A DNA stretch of 61,856 bases from Ochromonas danica (Eukaryota; Sar; Chrysophyceae; Chromulinales; Chromulinaceae): assembly GCA_015146655.1 (NCBI GenBank), contig VKHL01000113.1, positions 35,404 to 97,259 of the forward strand. Direction: 5' to 3'. The notes beneath the pieces were generated by a model. The model was not told where the DNA came from. It saw only the letters and a list, made by a program, of their open reading frames with translations, and made no database searches. The position numbers and the translations under genes were made by a program. Of this stretch, positions 42,901-55,100 are shown in pieces (position 1 is the first letter of the stretch; every line of letters starts with the position of its first letter).

Positions 42901-44923
42901 GGCATGCCAACTGGCCAGACCGTTGCTGCGAGCTGCACTCCAAGCATCGTTACTTTCTCTTTCCCCAGATGCTATTATTCCCGACTATCTCCAGCGCTGG
43001 AAGCCGTCGTCTCCTGATGTAATCACAGTGCTCTGCTCTTCTACACCACATGATGTATTGGCTCCTGTGCTTGTGCGAAACTTTTGGTGTCTTTCTGTGT
43101 ACGATATCTACACACCTTCGGATCGTTATCAGAGTGAGATGAAGCGCTTGAAAGATCGATACGCTGACCTTGACTCCAAAAAACACCTCGCAGCTTCTTC
43201 CGGGGCCGCTCTCAGCACTGCCGAATACAACAAGGTTGTGAGGCAAAGGGAGACCGAGATGAAGGTTTTAATGGCATCGGTTGCAGCTCTCTCTGAAGAG
43301 GTGCTCTCTCAGCGTCGGGTTGTCGAGGCTGTTAGGGACATGCTCAGCTCGGAAGCGACTACTTTCTTTCCATTAACTGCCTCGGCAGAGGATATAAGCT
43401 CCACGCTACTCAAGTATCTAGTGATTCCGAGACTATTACTCAGTCCACTCGATGCGGTGTATGCCGCCAAGTTCGTCGTTTTGCTTCACGATATCGGCAC
43501 GCCGCGATTTGGCCTGCTCCGTCTCCTCCACCATCTGTTCGGCGCTCTTCCAGGATTACTGTACAGCACCACGGAAGCGGAGGCAGCTTTTCTCGGTTAC
43601 GCCTTTGCGGAGCTATTCGTTGTTACGAGGCGTTGGGCGGACTCGTCGGCACTTTTTAAATTGGAATATTTGGACAAAGCCGCGGCCCCAGAAGAAGTGC
43701 GGGACCTGCTGCTTTCTATTCCTACCCTTGCCTCACTAGTTGGCAACGAAGATGCACATGCTGCTTACCTCTTACTGCTTCGTCATTGGCATTCTTTGCT
43801 GGCTCAAGGACTTCTGCATCTTCTTAGCGGTGTGGACTACATTTACATTCGCTGCGCTCTGGTCATTCTAACGAAAATTGCGCCGTTCTTTCCGCATTTC
43901 CCTGAAGAAGGAAAGGTTATTACCGACGCAGTACAAGAATTGATTTCGCGCGAAAAGCGCCGCGAAGATCTGCAGATAATGGGTCGCAGCGTCTCTGTGT
44001 TGCTCAAAAGACACAGTTTTGTGTGGGCTCCTCCTCCTCCAGCTGGCGCTTCGACAGTTCAACAGTATAACTTCGATGAAACTAATGATGCCACTGGACC
44101 AGTGACGGCTACACCGATGACGCAAGCTTCTGTTAATGTTCCTCCTCCGCCAACGCGCGGCCGATTGCGTGCGACGACAAACTCCAACCGTTCTGCTGGC
44201 AATGTCAATCATCCGCTTCCAATGGCGATTGAGAAGCCTTCGAGCGGATCCATTGGTGCACAGGTGGGTGGAGGCAACCGAGAAAAGCGCAAAGCAGCAA
44301 GTCCCTCTCCGTCGTTGGGTGAGAAGGATCGCCAACAACAACAACAACAGCTAGGAGACAGAGAGAAGCCCAGAGACAAAGAGAAGGAGAAGGAAAAAGA
44401 GAGAGATAATGGCCGAGAACGAAGAGCTGGCGCCAATTCTCCTCCCAGCAAGCTTCCCCGCAACGACTCGGCCTCTGCCCTTCCCTCCTCCTCCAGCGCT
44501 ACCCGTCCCTTGCCTACAAGACACAATGCCAAGGGACACCCTTCCGCTCTCGCTCCCGGCCCTTCTGGCAATATCTCTTCTTCTGGCGCCGCTATGCCGT
44601 CTTCCGGGCCATTACCCGGCAGCGCTGCTGTTTCCTCTTCGACCTTCGCGTCTGGCGGTCAGCATCGCAGCCGAGAGGACAATCTCCGCAAACCTCCTCC
44701 CCCTCCTCTTCCTCGAGGGCACAGTCACCCCAGCAATGATGGTTACCATCGTTACGATGCTCGAGATAGCCGAAGTGATCATCGACCTCCTCCTCCTCCT
44801 CTGGGTCCACCTGGCTCCTACGGCGAACGCTACGGAGGTGCAGGAAGTGGTGGTGTTGCCGGCAGCAGCTTTCAACAACCCTCACAATCTTATGGCGGGG
44901 CCAACAAGCGAGCCAGAAGATAG
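39977..44923 (+). CDS. THOC2: THO complex subunit 2 (THOC2/Tho2)
   Basis: Two exons (39977-40297, 40403-44923) give 1613 residues. Recognition rests on the conserved THOC2 N-terminal block (LKTSMEFSMLVEAGIIRD then VNTNLVYKQQKYNLLREE, VEGYAKL, and IIGHFDLDPNRVLDIILDVY) and on FLDLIAQF followed by LLGNKFCFYHP. The middle is alpha-helical throughout. The last ~280 residues are disordered: polyGln, a Lys/Glu/Arg-rich run (DREKPRDKEKEKEKERD) and Ser/Pro-rich sequence ending in basic ANKRARR, as in animal THOC2 tails that bind RNA. THO couples transcription elongation to mRNA packaging and export and limits R-loops. The first ATG was chosen; a second lies 16 codons further in. Confidence 0.93.
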
Positions 44924-45186
44924 CTGATGGGCTACAATGCTCATCTAACTTCTTGTGCATAGCAACCTACCGTACAGTACAGCTCTGTAACCTAACCAAA
45001 CCTATAGCTCACGGTACTCGACTTGACTCGACTCCTGGGACTCATGCGATCGTGCCTATAGCCCAAATTTATAGCTACAGTAACCCAGAAAGCTAACCTA
45101 GCCTACCCAACCCAACCCAACCTAACCCAGAAAGCTAAATGCTGTCTGCCAGAAGAGAGACAGTCTGACAGTCTCACTGAAGGAAA

Positions 45187-46170
45187 ATGGGATCTTACTC
45201 TGAAGCTGATGCGGAAGAAGACGCCTCGATATTGGTGGACTTTGCTTCTGATCTGAGTAGAGACAGCCTTGGTATTCACTTTGAGCGTTCCTCGCTGCTG
45301 GGTCGTTCCGTCTCAAAGTTTGGCGATGCAGCGCGATGCTTCTCGTTTGGGGCTGAGGCGACCACTGCCGAGCTTCGATCGCTGCTAGACGCCTGCTCCA
45401 ATATGAATCCTCGTCTCGTAAATATTCCTCTTCCTCAAGGCGATGGTCTAGCTCGGCGAAGAGACGCCTCTCTGGAGAACGCACACGAAGTGGGAGATTT
45501 GGTTGAAGCCAAAGCGTTCTTCTTGAAGAAAAGGCTGCCCCTCATGATCCCTTTAAGACTACTAGGTGTGCCCGAGGAGGTTATAGGTGAGAGCTCCTTG
45601 CGGCAGCTGCGCAAAGACATCGAGCGCGACCAGCTCTTGCTCAACGGAAAGCTCCTGTCAGGCGCTGCGCTCGGCCTCGATGGAGTGCTGCAAGCCCTGC
45701 GCGACGATTGTCGTGCTCTTCTACATCTCGCGTTTCCAGAGGTTTGCATACGGAATTTCTGCGTTTCTGCGTTGATGGGCGCGTCTCGCACTCACACCGG
45801 AACAGTCGCCTTGGCTGCGATTCAGACTGTGGCAGATCTCAATGACTACATGCTGATTCCGGTACCTGCCTGGACACCGCCTGTGCGTCTAACGCTTCAC
45901 TTGGGTGCTACTGAAGAGGAAGTTCCTGGCTTCTGCTGGGGCCTTGTAGCTTCTTGGAGATGCGACTTTGTCTACGAACTGCGGCGACACGAGAGTTTGG
46001 ACGATCGAGGAGTGGACAACTACGACGATTCATCGATAGAGCGAGTGCGTATCATCTATGAAGATGCGGCGGTGCTTGACCTCCGGTTTTCTTTTGGTGA
46101 TTCGAATAGCGGAGAGTCAGGGAAGGTCTTGTTCGGCTCCCAAAGTCTGGCCAAAGTTTATGTGGTGTAG
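45187..46170 (+). CDS. Unrecognised 327-residue protein
   Basis: This is a single-exon frame with a good ATG (AAAATGGG), 264 bases after the THO2 stop on the same strand. I do not recognise the family. The sequence is of balanced globular composition, with no signal peptide or membrane segment. Conserved-looking stretches include LRSLLDACSNMNPRLVNIPL (~62), FFLKKRLPLMIPLRLLGVP (~111) and TGTVALAAIQTVADLNDYM (~205). Codon use resembles its neighbours, so it is probably a real gene. Confidence 0.7.
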   Translation: MGSYSEADAEEDASILVDFASDLSRDSLGIHFERSSLLGRSVSKFGDAARCFSFGAEATTAELRSLLDACSNMNPRLVNIPLPQGDGLARRRDASLENAHEVGDLVEAKAFFLKKRLPLMIPLRLLGVPEEVIGESSLRQLRKDIERDQLLLNGKLLSGAALGLDGVLQALRDDCRALLHLAFPEVCIRNFCVSALMGASRTHTGTVALAAIQTVADLNDYMLIPVPAWTPPVRLTLHLGATEEEVPGFCWGLVASWRCDFVYELRRHESLDDRGVDNYDDSSIERVRIIYEDAAVLDLRFSFGDSNSGESGKVLFGSQSLAKVYVV

Positions 46171-46397
46171 GTTACAGCTCAAGACCCGAGGGCGTTGTTG
46201 CTTATCATATCTCATATATCCGAGGCCTTCACTATCCCATGTACTGTAAGAAGAGTGTCCGTTCTCTCTCAGACTGAACTTTAGGACTTTTGGCTATCTG
46301 GAAGTTTGGCTGTTTGGAGTTTTGGACCGAAGTTGCAGCTGCTGGCATTGCATTTGATTTCAAGCCCTTGTCGATCTTCGAATCCTTGTGGTTTGCA

Positions 46398-47567
46398 ATG
46401 GTTCGCATTCTCACTGTTGGTTGTGGATTCACAGGTGCCGCCTTCCAGCACTTGCTTTCCGGCTTGCTGCCCTCATCACCTCAAGTGGTGATGGAGACTT
46501 GGGAGGCCGCACCCGTTACTGGAGGGAGGATGGAAACTTATCGTTATTATCCTCACCACCAGGCTGATAGTGGCATCTATGCCCAATATGATCTTGGCGC
46601 GCAATATTTCTCGTGGCCCTCTGATCAGCAGCCTTTCAGCTCCCTTTGCCGCGACCTCGAAGAGAAGGCGTTGCTGCGAGAGTTCGACCCCCGCTCGGGA
46701 CTTGTGCTGGGCATAAGCGGCGAAAGACTGAACCGCAAGCACTACTATGCACCCCAAGGGACTGCGTCACTGGTGTCTCACCTGGCAGCTTCCTCCTCCT
46801 CCTCTGTCTTCTGCTCTCGCCGTGTTTCAAGCATCGATCGTCGCCCCGACGGCTCTTTCCTTGTCACTGCTCATGATGAAGGAGAGGGTGACATCGCCAA
46901 AGTCTTTGACATTGTGGCTGTCACTGCGCCAAGTCCAGAGCTTCATCCCTTGCTGAGGGAGGTCAGCTTCTCCAGTCGAGTTACGCTGGGCGTTGTCTAC
47001 GACCTTTCGGCCGCAGAATTCGACAATGTGCTCTCTTCCGTATCCTGGAGAGCTTGTTATTTGTCTTCATCTTCTCCTATCTTACCTCAAGATGATGTCT
47101 TACGCTATGTTTCGATTGAGAACTTCAAGTTTGAAGATCGTTTTCCGAGCCAGAAGACGTCAGCGGAGCGGAAGCTGTTGTCTGTTGTACTGCAAAGCTC
47201 TGTAGAGTATGGGGCCAACATTGTCAAGTTAATGAAAGAAGCGACCGGACCTGAAATGCGTGCTATTCTGGAGAAAGAAGTTACGCAGCAATTGCTCAGC
47301 CGACTGGGCCGTCTGTTGCCAGCACTTCCGCATGCTGAAGCTCCCTTGCATACCCATCTCCGTCTCTACTCGCAGTCTCAAGTAACAAAACCGATAGTCT
47401 GGCAAACCCAACCTTGTTTCGTCGAGCGCCATGGGCGGAGCCTTCTGCTCCTAGCTGGGGACTTCTTCACGGAGTCGAGCTTTCTGGGCTGTTTGCACTC
47501 TGCCGAGGCCGCAGCACATGTGGTCGCGAATCATCTCGCAGCTAGCTCAGTGACAATGTCTGATTAA
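46398..47567 (+). CDS. Renalase-like FAD/NAD(P)-dependent oxidoreductase
   Basis: This is a single-exon protein of 389 residues. The N-terminus is a Rossmann dinucleotide fold (VRILTVGCGFTGAAFQHLL) with an acidic residue at the end of the second strand (METWEAAP). GGRMETYR (~42) and YDLGAQYFS (~66) are the family's FAD-contact motifs. The C-terminal LLLAGDFF-SSFLGCLHSAEAAA is the flavin-site closing motif. Renalases oxidise wrongly reduced (2- or 6-dihydro) NAD(P) isomers, a metabolite-repair job. The GxGxxG is modified to GCGFTGAA, as in renalase. The frame is open upstream of the ATG for 36 codons with no other ATG, so this start is favoured. There is no targeting sequence; the protein is probably cytosolic. 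Confidence 0.88.
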   Translation: MVRILTVGCGFTGAAFQHLLSGLLPSSPQVVMETWEAAPVTGGRMETYRYYPHHQADSGIYAQYDLGAQYFSWPSDQQPFSSLCRDLEEKALLREFDPRSGLVLGISGERLNRKHYYAPQGTASLVSHLAASSSSSVFCSRRVSSIDRRPDGSFLVTAHDEGEGDIAKVFDIVAVTAPSPELHPLLREVSFSSRVTLGVVYDLSAAEFDNVLSSVSWRACYLSSSSPILPQDDVLRYVSIENFKFEDRFPSQKTSAERKLLSVVLQSSVEYGANIVKLMKEATGPEMRAILEKEVTQQLLSRLGRLLPALPHAEAPLHTHLRLYSQSQVTKPIVWQTQPCFVERHGRSLLLLAGDFFTESSFLGCLHSAEAAAHVVANHLAASSVTMSD

Positions 47568-47722
47568 ATTCGTAGATATTTTCTGTTGACATAGATAATG
47601 AAGTGAAAGTACATTTTTGGTTGATTGGTTTGGTTGATAATTTAGACAGACATGACCAATCCTCGCCAACAAGAACAAATCCTTCCTGTGGCGAAGGCAA
47701 GGCATTGAGCAGCGACAACGAT

Positions 47723-49011
47723 CTAGTGTTCTTCCAATGCTGTCATCGCTTGCCGCAATTTGTTGAGGACAAGAGTATGGGCAGTCTGTGCATTTGCCGG
47801 CGGGCCCACAATCGTCACGAGGCGGTTGGTTGTCCCCTCCACGTATTCACCCCTGTTCCACAAAACTCACTCAGAGCAGAAATAAACAGTATCCAACACA
47901 TGATTACCTTTTTGAGACAAGAATTTTCGCTCCCGAAAGTGAGTGCATCTCGTTCAGAGTTGACCCCTGTGATCAAAACACAGCATGTCAAACAAAAATG
48001 GCTTTGGTTGCTACAATGACTCACCTGTACACCAAAAAGTGCACCAACCATACTCTCAGGTACTGCAATCTCGATTGTTGTATGTGCACTGATAACCATG
48101 GAGGTAGGATCTAGAGGATGGTCATTGATGCCTTTCGTTGTTCGAGTGGTTTTTACCCCAGAGGAAGAAACGCGAGGATATCCATTTGCATGAAACGTAT
48201 AGACACAACCGTCATCCACAGAGGATATCTTCTCCAAAATGAGAGCGGTGCATTTCATACAAGATGCAGCTGTTCCTTCAAGAGTAATAACCCGCTCGAA
48301 GGTCTGCAACTGGTCTGCCGCATCTTTGTCGTCGATCTCCACGCGCGCTCCACTCTCAGCCGCTAAATGCTTTAAAAAGGAACCATTCTTCCCCACAATA
48401 GCACCCCCAGTGACGGCAGGAACTGATAAGTGAGCGTAAACCATTACTTCATCGTACTGCCCCGTGGTCCCTTCGTTTAATGGATTAACCAGAGAGGGGT
48501 TCCATTTAACACCGCGAAGGTTGCGCAATTCTGCATCTGTTTGCTGACCAATCATCTCCCATATTAAAGATTGTGCGAAATTCACCTCATGAATTGAGCC
48601 AGTTATGTACACGACACGATCGGTGGTTCCAGGATAAGGATGAACCACATCAGAAACAAAGATTGTTGCTCCAGTGATTTGCATGAGATCTCGAACAGAA
48701 CCTCCTCCAGAGCCAATAATACAGCCCACATAGTGATTGTTAAGCAGGAATTTAATTGCACCATGACCCGGTGGCAGTGGCGGTCGGGCGATCAACTGTC
48801 GGACTGGTCGGGACTCTTTGTAAGGGTTAGACTGACGGCTGCGTCGTCCATTCTTAGCACTGGCCCTCAAGGAGTTTCTAGAAAATTTACTTTCTCCCCT
48901 TGGAGAAGTTAGCGCGGCCAAAGGCAGGTCCAATTTACTTCGATTCATCTGTTTCAACTTGCAGGATATTATTTCTGCCTGGGCTTTCCCGTTTCCGCAC
49001 CCCAACAACAT
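47723..49011 (-). CDS. Triple KH-domain RNA-binding protein (copy B)
   Basis: Three exons (48025-49011, 47908-47966, 47723-47852) give 391 residues if the ATG at 49011 is used; an ATG at 48948 is an alternative. KH1 has IIGSGGGS, KH2 has IVGKNGSF and KH3 has LFGVQGST. The last loop lacks the usual basic residue, so KH3 may bind RNA weakly. The N-terminal ~85 residues are basic (KFSRNSLRASAKNGRRSRQ). It is clearly related to the gene at 31445-32727, with shared blocks such as VKFLLNN/IKFLLNN, PYPG, LIWEM and YVEGTTNRLVTI. It keeps the last intron at the same position and phase but differs at the others. It is head to head with the PSG-repeat gene, with starts 137 bases apart. Confidence 0.88.
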
Positions 49012-49148
49012 CCTTCTTAAGTTGACACTACCGGTTGTGCTTTTGGGTTTTTGGGATTTGGGTCCGAACTCCGGGATTTGGGAACTGTTTCGTCTTTCCC
49101 CCGTTCCCGTCGGATTTGTTATCTTTAGATGGACTTTGAAAACACCCC

Positions 49149-52100
49149 ATGACGAAAACAATTTTTCTGTTGACAGTAATAATTACACTTCTTCTTCTTC
49201 TCTTTACAACCGCTCAAACACCGCAGCCCAGTGGATTACCTTCCGGCAAGCCATCTAGCCAGCCGTCTGGATTTCCGAGCAGCCAACCTTCGGGAAGGCC
49301 ATCTGGCCAACCATCAGGGCGTCCTAGTGGTCAACCTTCGGGCAGGCCATCAGGGCGTCCCAGTGGTCAACCGTCGAGCAGGCCATCTGGCCAACCGTCT
49401 GGAGTTCCAAGTAGCCAACCTTCGGGCAGGCCATCAGGGCGTCCTAGCGGTCAACCTTCGGGAAGGCCTTCAAGTCAGCCATCAGGACATCCAAGTAGCC
49501 AACCTTCGGGCAGGCCATCAGGGCGTCCCAGTGGTCAACCGTCGAGCAGGCCATCTGGCCAACCGTCTGGAGTACCAAGTAGCCAACCTTCGGGCAGGCC
49601 ATCAGGCCAACCATCAGGGCGTCCTAGCGGTCAACCTTCGGGAAGGCCTTCAAGTCAGCCATCAGGACATCCAAGTAGCCAACCTTCGGGCAGGCCATCA
49701 GGGCGTCCCAGTGGTCAACCGTCGAGCAGGCCATCTGGCCAACCGTCTGGAGTACCAAGTAGCCAACCTTCGGGCAGGCCATCAGGCCAACCATCAGGGC
49801 GTCCTAGCGGTCAACCTTCGGGAAGGCCTTCAAGTCAGCCATCAGGACATCCAAGTAGCCAACCTTCGGGCAGGCCATCAGGGCGTCCCAGTGGTCAACC
49901 GTCGAGCAGGCCATCTGGCCAACCGTCTGGAGTACCAAGTAGCCAACCTTCGGGCAGGCCATCAGGCCAACCATCAGGGCGTCCTAGCGGTCAACCTTCG
50001 GGAAGGCCTTCAAGTCAGCCATCAGGACATCCAAGTAGCCAACCTTCGGGCAGGCCATCAGGGCGTCCCAGTGGTCAACCGTCGAGCAGGCCATCTGGCC
50101 AACCGTCTGGAGTACCAAGTAGCCAACCTTCGGGCAGGCCATCAGGCCAACCATCAGGGCGTCCTAGCGGTCAACCTTCGGGAAGGCCTTCAAGTCAGCC
50201 ATCAGGACATCCAAGTAGCCAACCTTCGGGCAGGCCATCAGGGCGTCCTAGTGGTCAACCGTCGAGCAGGCCATCTGGCCAACCTTCTGGAGTTCCAAGT
50301 AGCCAACCTTCGGGAAGGCCATCCGGCCAACCATCAGGGCTTCCTAGCGGTCAGCCTTCTGGTAGACCATCTGGTCAGCCATCAGTGTGTCCTAGCTGCC
50401 AACCTTCTGGTAGGCCGTCTTCGCAACCATCAGGCTGTCCTAGCGGTCAACCTTCGAGTAGACCGTCTGGTCAGCCATCTGGCCGTCCTAGCGGTCAACC
50501 TTCTGACAGACCGTCTGGTCAGCCATCATGTAAACCTTCTGGTAGGCCGTCATCACAACCATCTTGCCAACCTTCTGGCAGACCGTCATCACAGCCATCA
50601 GGGCGTCCTAGCGGTCAACCTTCGGTCAGACCTTCAAGTCAGCCGTCTGGAGTTCCAAGTGGTCAACCTTCGAGTAGACCTTCAAGTCAGCCATCAGGCT
50701 TTCCTAGCGGTCAGCCTTCGAGCAAGCCATCTAGTCAGCCATCAGGCCGTCCTAGCGGTCAACCTTCCTGTAGACCTTCAGCTCAGCCGTCAGGAGTTCC
50801 AAGTGGTCAACCTTCGAGTAGACCTTCAAGTCAGCCGTCTGGCCGTCCTAGCGGTCAGCCTTCGGGTAGCCCTTCAGGTCAGCCATCTTTAGCTCCAAGT
50901 GGACAACCTTCGGGTAGACCTTCAGGACAGCCATCAGGCCGTCCTAGTGGTCAGCCTTCGGGCAGGCCATCAGGTCAGCCATCAGGCCGTCCTAGCAGTC
51001 AACCTTCTGGTAGACCTTCAGGTCAGCCATCAGGCCGTCCCAGCAGTCAACCGTCCACTAGACCTTCTTGTCAACCATCAAGCCAGCCATCAGGACATCC
51101 TAGTGGCCAACCTTCAGGTCAGCCTTCAGGGCGACCCAGCAGCCAACCTTCAAGTCAACCTTCAGGTCAGCCTTCCAGAGTTCCAACTGGACAGCCTTCG
51201 GGTAGACCTTCGGGTCAACCATCAGGGCGTCCCAGCAGTCAACCTTCAGGTAAACCTTCAGGACAACCATCAGGTAGACCTTCAGGACAACCATCTGGCG
51301 TTCCGAGTGGTCAACCTTCAGGTCAGCCATCAGGGCGTCCCAGCAGTCAACCATCAAGTAGACCTTCCAGTCAACCATCAAGCCAGCCTACAGGACGTCC
51401 CAGCAGTCAACCTTCAGGTAAACCTTCAGGACAGCCGTCTGGCCGTCCTAGTGGCCAACCATCAGGTAGACCTTCAGGTCAGCCGTCTTTAGCTCCGAGC
51501 GGTCAACCTTCAAGTAGGCCTTCAGGACAGCCATCAGGCCGTCCTAGTGGTCAACCTTCTGGTAGACCATCTGGTCAGCCATCAGGGCGTCCTAGCGGAC
51601 AACCTTCTGGTAGACCGTCATCACAACCGTCAGGGCGTCCTAGCGGTCAACCTTCGGACAGGCCATCTGGTCAGCCGTCAGGTCGTCCTAGCGGTCAGCC
51701 TTCGAGTAGACCGTCTGGTCAGCCATCATCGCAACCTTCTGGTAGACCATCTTGCCAGCCCACGACTCAACCTTCTTCCAGACCCAGTGGTCAGCCTTCA
51801 TCTAGTCCGTCAGGCCAGCCATCAACTCAACCTTCTTCAGTTCCTTCAAGCCAACCCACTAGCAAACCGACTAGCAAAACTCCCACTACTCAGCCAACTT
51901 CACAACCAACTTCACAGCCATCATCACAGCCCAGCACTCAGCCCAGTAGCCGTCCTAGCAGTCAACCATCTGTACAACCCTCCGCGCAACCTTCCACCCA
52001 GCCATCTTCATTGCCGTCTGGCCAACCATCCGGTCAACCCTCCAGTCAACCATCAAGTCAACCTTCAGGACGACCCTCGGGTCAACCATCCGGTCAGCCA

Positions 52101-55100
52101 TCCGGTCAACCATCGAACCAACCTTCTGGACGACCTTCTGGCCAACCTTCTAGTCAACCTAGTGGCCAGCCTTCGGGTCAACCCTCCGTTCAACCATCTG
52201 GCCAACCCTCGAGTCAACCATCTGGTCGACCTTCTGGCCAACCTTCTAGTCAGCCTAGTGGCCAGCCTTCTGGACGACCATCCGGTCAACCCTCGAGTCA
52301 ACCGTCAAGCCAACCTTCAGGACGACCCTCGGGCCAACCATCTGGTCAACCATCCGGTCAACCTTCGGGTCAACCTTCTGGACGACCTTCTGGCCAACCT
52401 TCTAGTCAGCCTAGTGGCCAGCCTTCTGGACGACCATCCGGTCAACCATCTGGCCAACCGTCAAGTCAGCCTAGTGGCCAGCCCTCGGGTCAACCTTCTG
52501 GTCAACCCTCTGGCCAACCATCGAACCAACCTTCTGGACGACCTTCAGGTCAACCTTCCAGTCAGCCTAGTGGCCAGCCTTCTGGACGACCATCTGGTCA
52601 ACCATCTGGCCAACCCTCAGGTCAGCCAAGTGGCCAGCCTTCTGGACGTCCATCTGGTCAGCCCTCGAGTCAACCGTCAAGTCAGCCTAGTGGCCAGCCC
52701 TCGGGTCAACCCTCGGGCCAACCATCTGGCCAACCATCGAGTCAGCCATCCGGTCGACCTTCAGGCCAACCTTCCGGTCAGCCAAGTGGCCAGCCTTCAG
52801 GACAACCATCAGGTCAGCCGAGTGGTCAGCCATCAAGTCAACCATCCGGCCAGCCGAGTAGTCAGCCGAGTGGTCAACCATCGAGTCAACCATCGAGTCA
52901 ACCTTCTGGACGACCTTCTGGCCAACCCTCAGGTCAGCCTAGTGGCCAGCCTTCTGGGCGACCATCCGGCCAGCCTTCGAGCCAACCGTCAGGTCAGCCT
53001 AGTGGCCAGCCCTCGAGTCAACCCTCCGGTCAACCATCGAGTCAACCATCGAGTCAACCAACTGGTAGACCCTCAGGTCAGCCTTCGATGCAGCCATCAG
53101 GTCAACCCACTGGTCAGCCTTCAGGTCAACCTTCAGGTCAACCCTCGAGCCAACCATCTGGGCAACCAACGGGCCAACCTTCGATGCAGCCATCAGGACA
53201 ACCAAGCAGCAGACCTACCGGTCAGCCTTCTGGTCAGCCTTCGATGCAGCCATCAGGTCAACCCACTGGTCAGCCTTCAGGTCAACCTTCAGGTCAACCC
53301 TCGAGCCAACCATCTGGGCAACCAACGGGCCAACCTTCGATGCAGCCATCAGGACAACCAAGCAGCAGACCTACCGGTCAGCCTTCTGGTCAGCCTTCGA
53401 TGCAGCCATCAGGTCAACCCACTGGTCAGCCTTCAGGTCAACCTTCAGGTCAACCCTCGAGTCAACCAACGGGACAACCAACGGGCCAACCTTCGATGCA
53501 GCCATCAGGACAACCAAGCAGCAGACCTACCGGTCAGCCTTCTGGTCAGCCTTCGATGCAGCCATCAGGTCAACCCACTGGTCAGCCTTCAGGTCAACCT
53601 TCAGGTCAACCCTCGAGTCAACCAACGGGACAACCAACGGGCCAACCTTCGATGCAGCCATCAGGACAACCAAGCAGCAGACCTACCGGTCAGCCTTCTG
53701 GTCAGCCTTCGATGCAGCCATCAGGTCAACCCACTGGTCAGCCTTCAGGTCAACCTTCAGGTCAACCCTCGAGTCAACCAACGGGACAACCAACGGGCCA
53801 ACCTTCGATGCAGCCATCAGGACAACCAAGCAGCAGACCTACCGGTCAGCCTTCTGGTCAGCCTTCGATGCAGCCATCAGGTCAACCCACTGGTCAGCCT
53901 TCAGGTCAACCTTCAGGTCAACCCTCGAGTCAACCAACGGGACAACCAACGGGACAACCTTCTCGACAGCCAACATCGCAGCCCACTGTACAACCCACAT
54001 CTCAACCATCAACCCAACCTTCTTCGCAACCATCCAGCCAACCTTCTACTCAACCTTCTTCTCAGCCTTCTCGCCAACCAACATCACAGCCCACATCGCA
54101 GCCATCGAGACAACCTACCTCGCAGCCCACTCGCCAACCAACATCACAACCTACATCACAGCCATCGAGACAGCCCACGTCGCAGCCCACTCGCCAACCA
54201 ACTACACAGCCAACTTCACAACCATCTTCTCAACCAACCAACCCCACATCGCAACCTACCAGTTCACCCACTGGGCCCACCCCAAGACCTACCAGACGAC
54301 CTACTCCAAGACCAACCAGTCAGCCTACTTCCCAACCAACCACTCAGCCGACTTCCCAACCAACAAGTCCTACTGGACAACCTACTTCTTCACCCACCTT
54401 TGACTGGAAGAAAAAGCCAATCATATCCCAAAAATTTAACTACACCAACTTTATTTATGCTTGCCATCCAACACATCTGCATAGCACCCCAAATAGTAAG
54501 TTCACCCATCGCATACTTTATAGTTCGATATATTGACTCTTAATTTCTCCTGCCTCATCAGTTTTTCAGAGAATCTTCTTTGGCCTCAATGTGTCGTCAG
54601 ATGTGTATCTTAATAAAGCCGTGCTTCAGATATCTCCATTTGATCCTGCTCTTGATGAACTTTCGATGATAGACAATGACTATAATTATAATATCGTGGG
54701 AAACTTCGACTCTTCCACGGGGACTTTGACGATTACCAATCCTGGAACTCCTGCTTTGACTGCCGATGATTGGGATCGAGTGATCAACTTTCCTGCTTAT
54801 CGACTCAATATTGACGTAAGTTTTAGCATCTGGTGGTTTTCTTAATTTACCACTGTTTTCTGATTAAGCCTTGGTTGCTCATATAGAAACTCAAGCCCCA
54901 CTCTTGTCCTCGATTCGTTCGTGGCCGATATCCACGCACATTTACCTTATATGTTGATGATCGCTATGGTCGTCGCAGTAATGCGGTTAGGCGATCATTG
55001 CAAATCGAGACAGGTCAGTGAACTACATGTATCATGAATTGTATGCACTTTTCTGACTTGCGCTCATCCTTTGAATTGAAGCTGTGCTCATGTTCACAAA

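Noticed and set aside
49501-53960. The regularly repeated DNA as a CRISPR-like array or satellite.
   Set aside because: The units are in-frame coding repeats with no spacers, within an exon with a signal peptide.
49231-54543. Very long open frames (553, 197 and 998 codons) in a second forward frame of the PSG gene.
   Set aside because: The repeat words contain no stop in that frame, so openness is a by-product of composition. The Leu/Val/Asn/His-rich product has no signal peptide of its own and its frame dies at the repeat edge.
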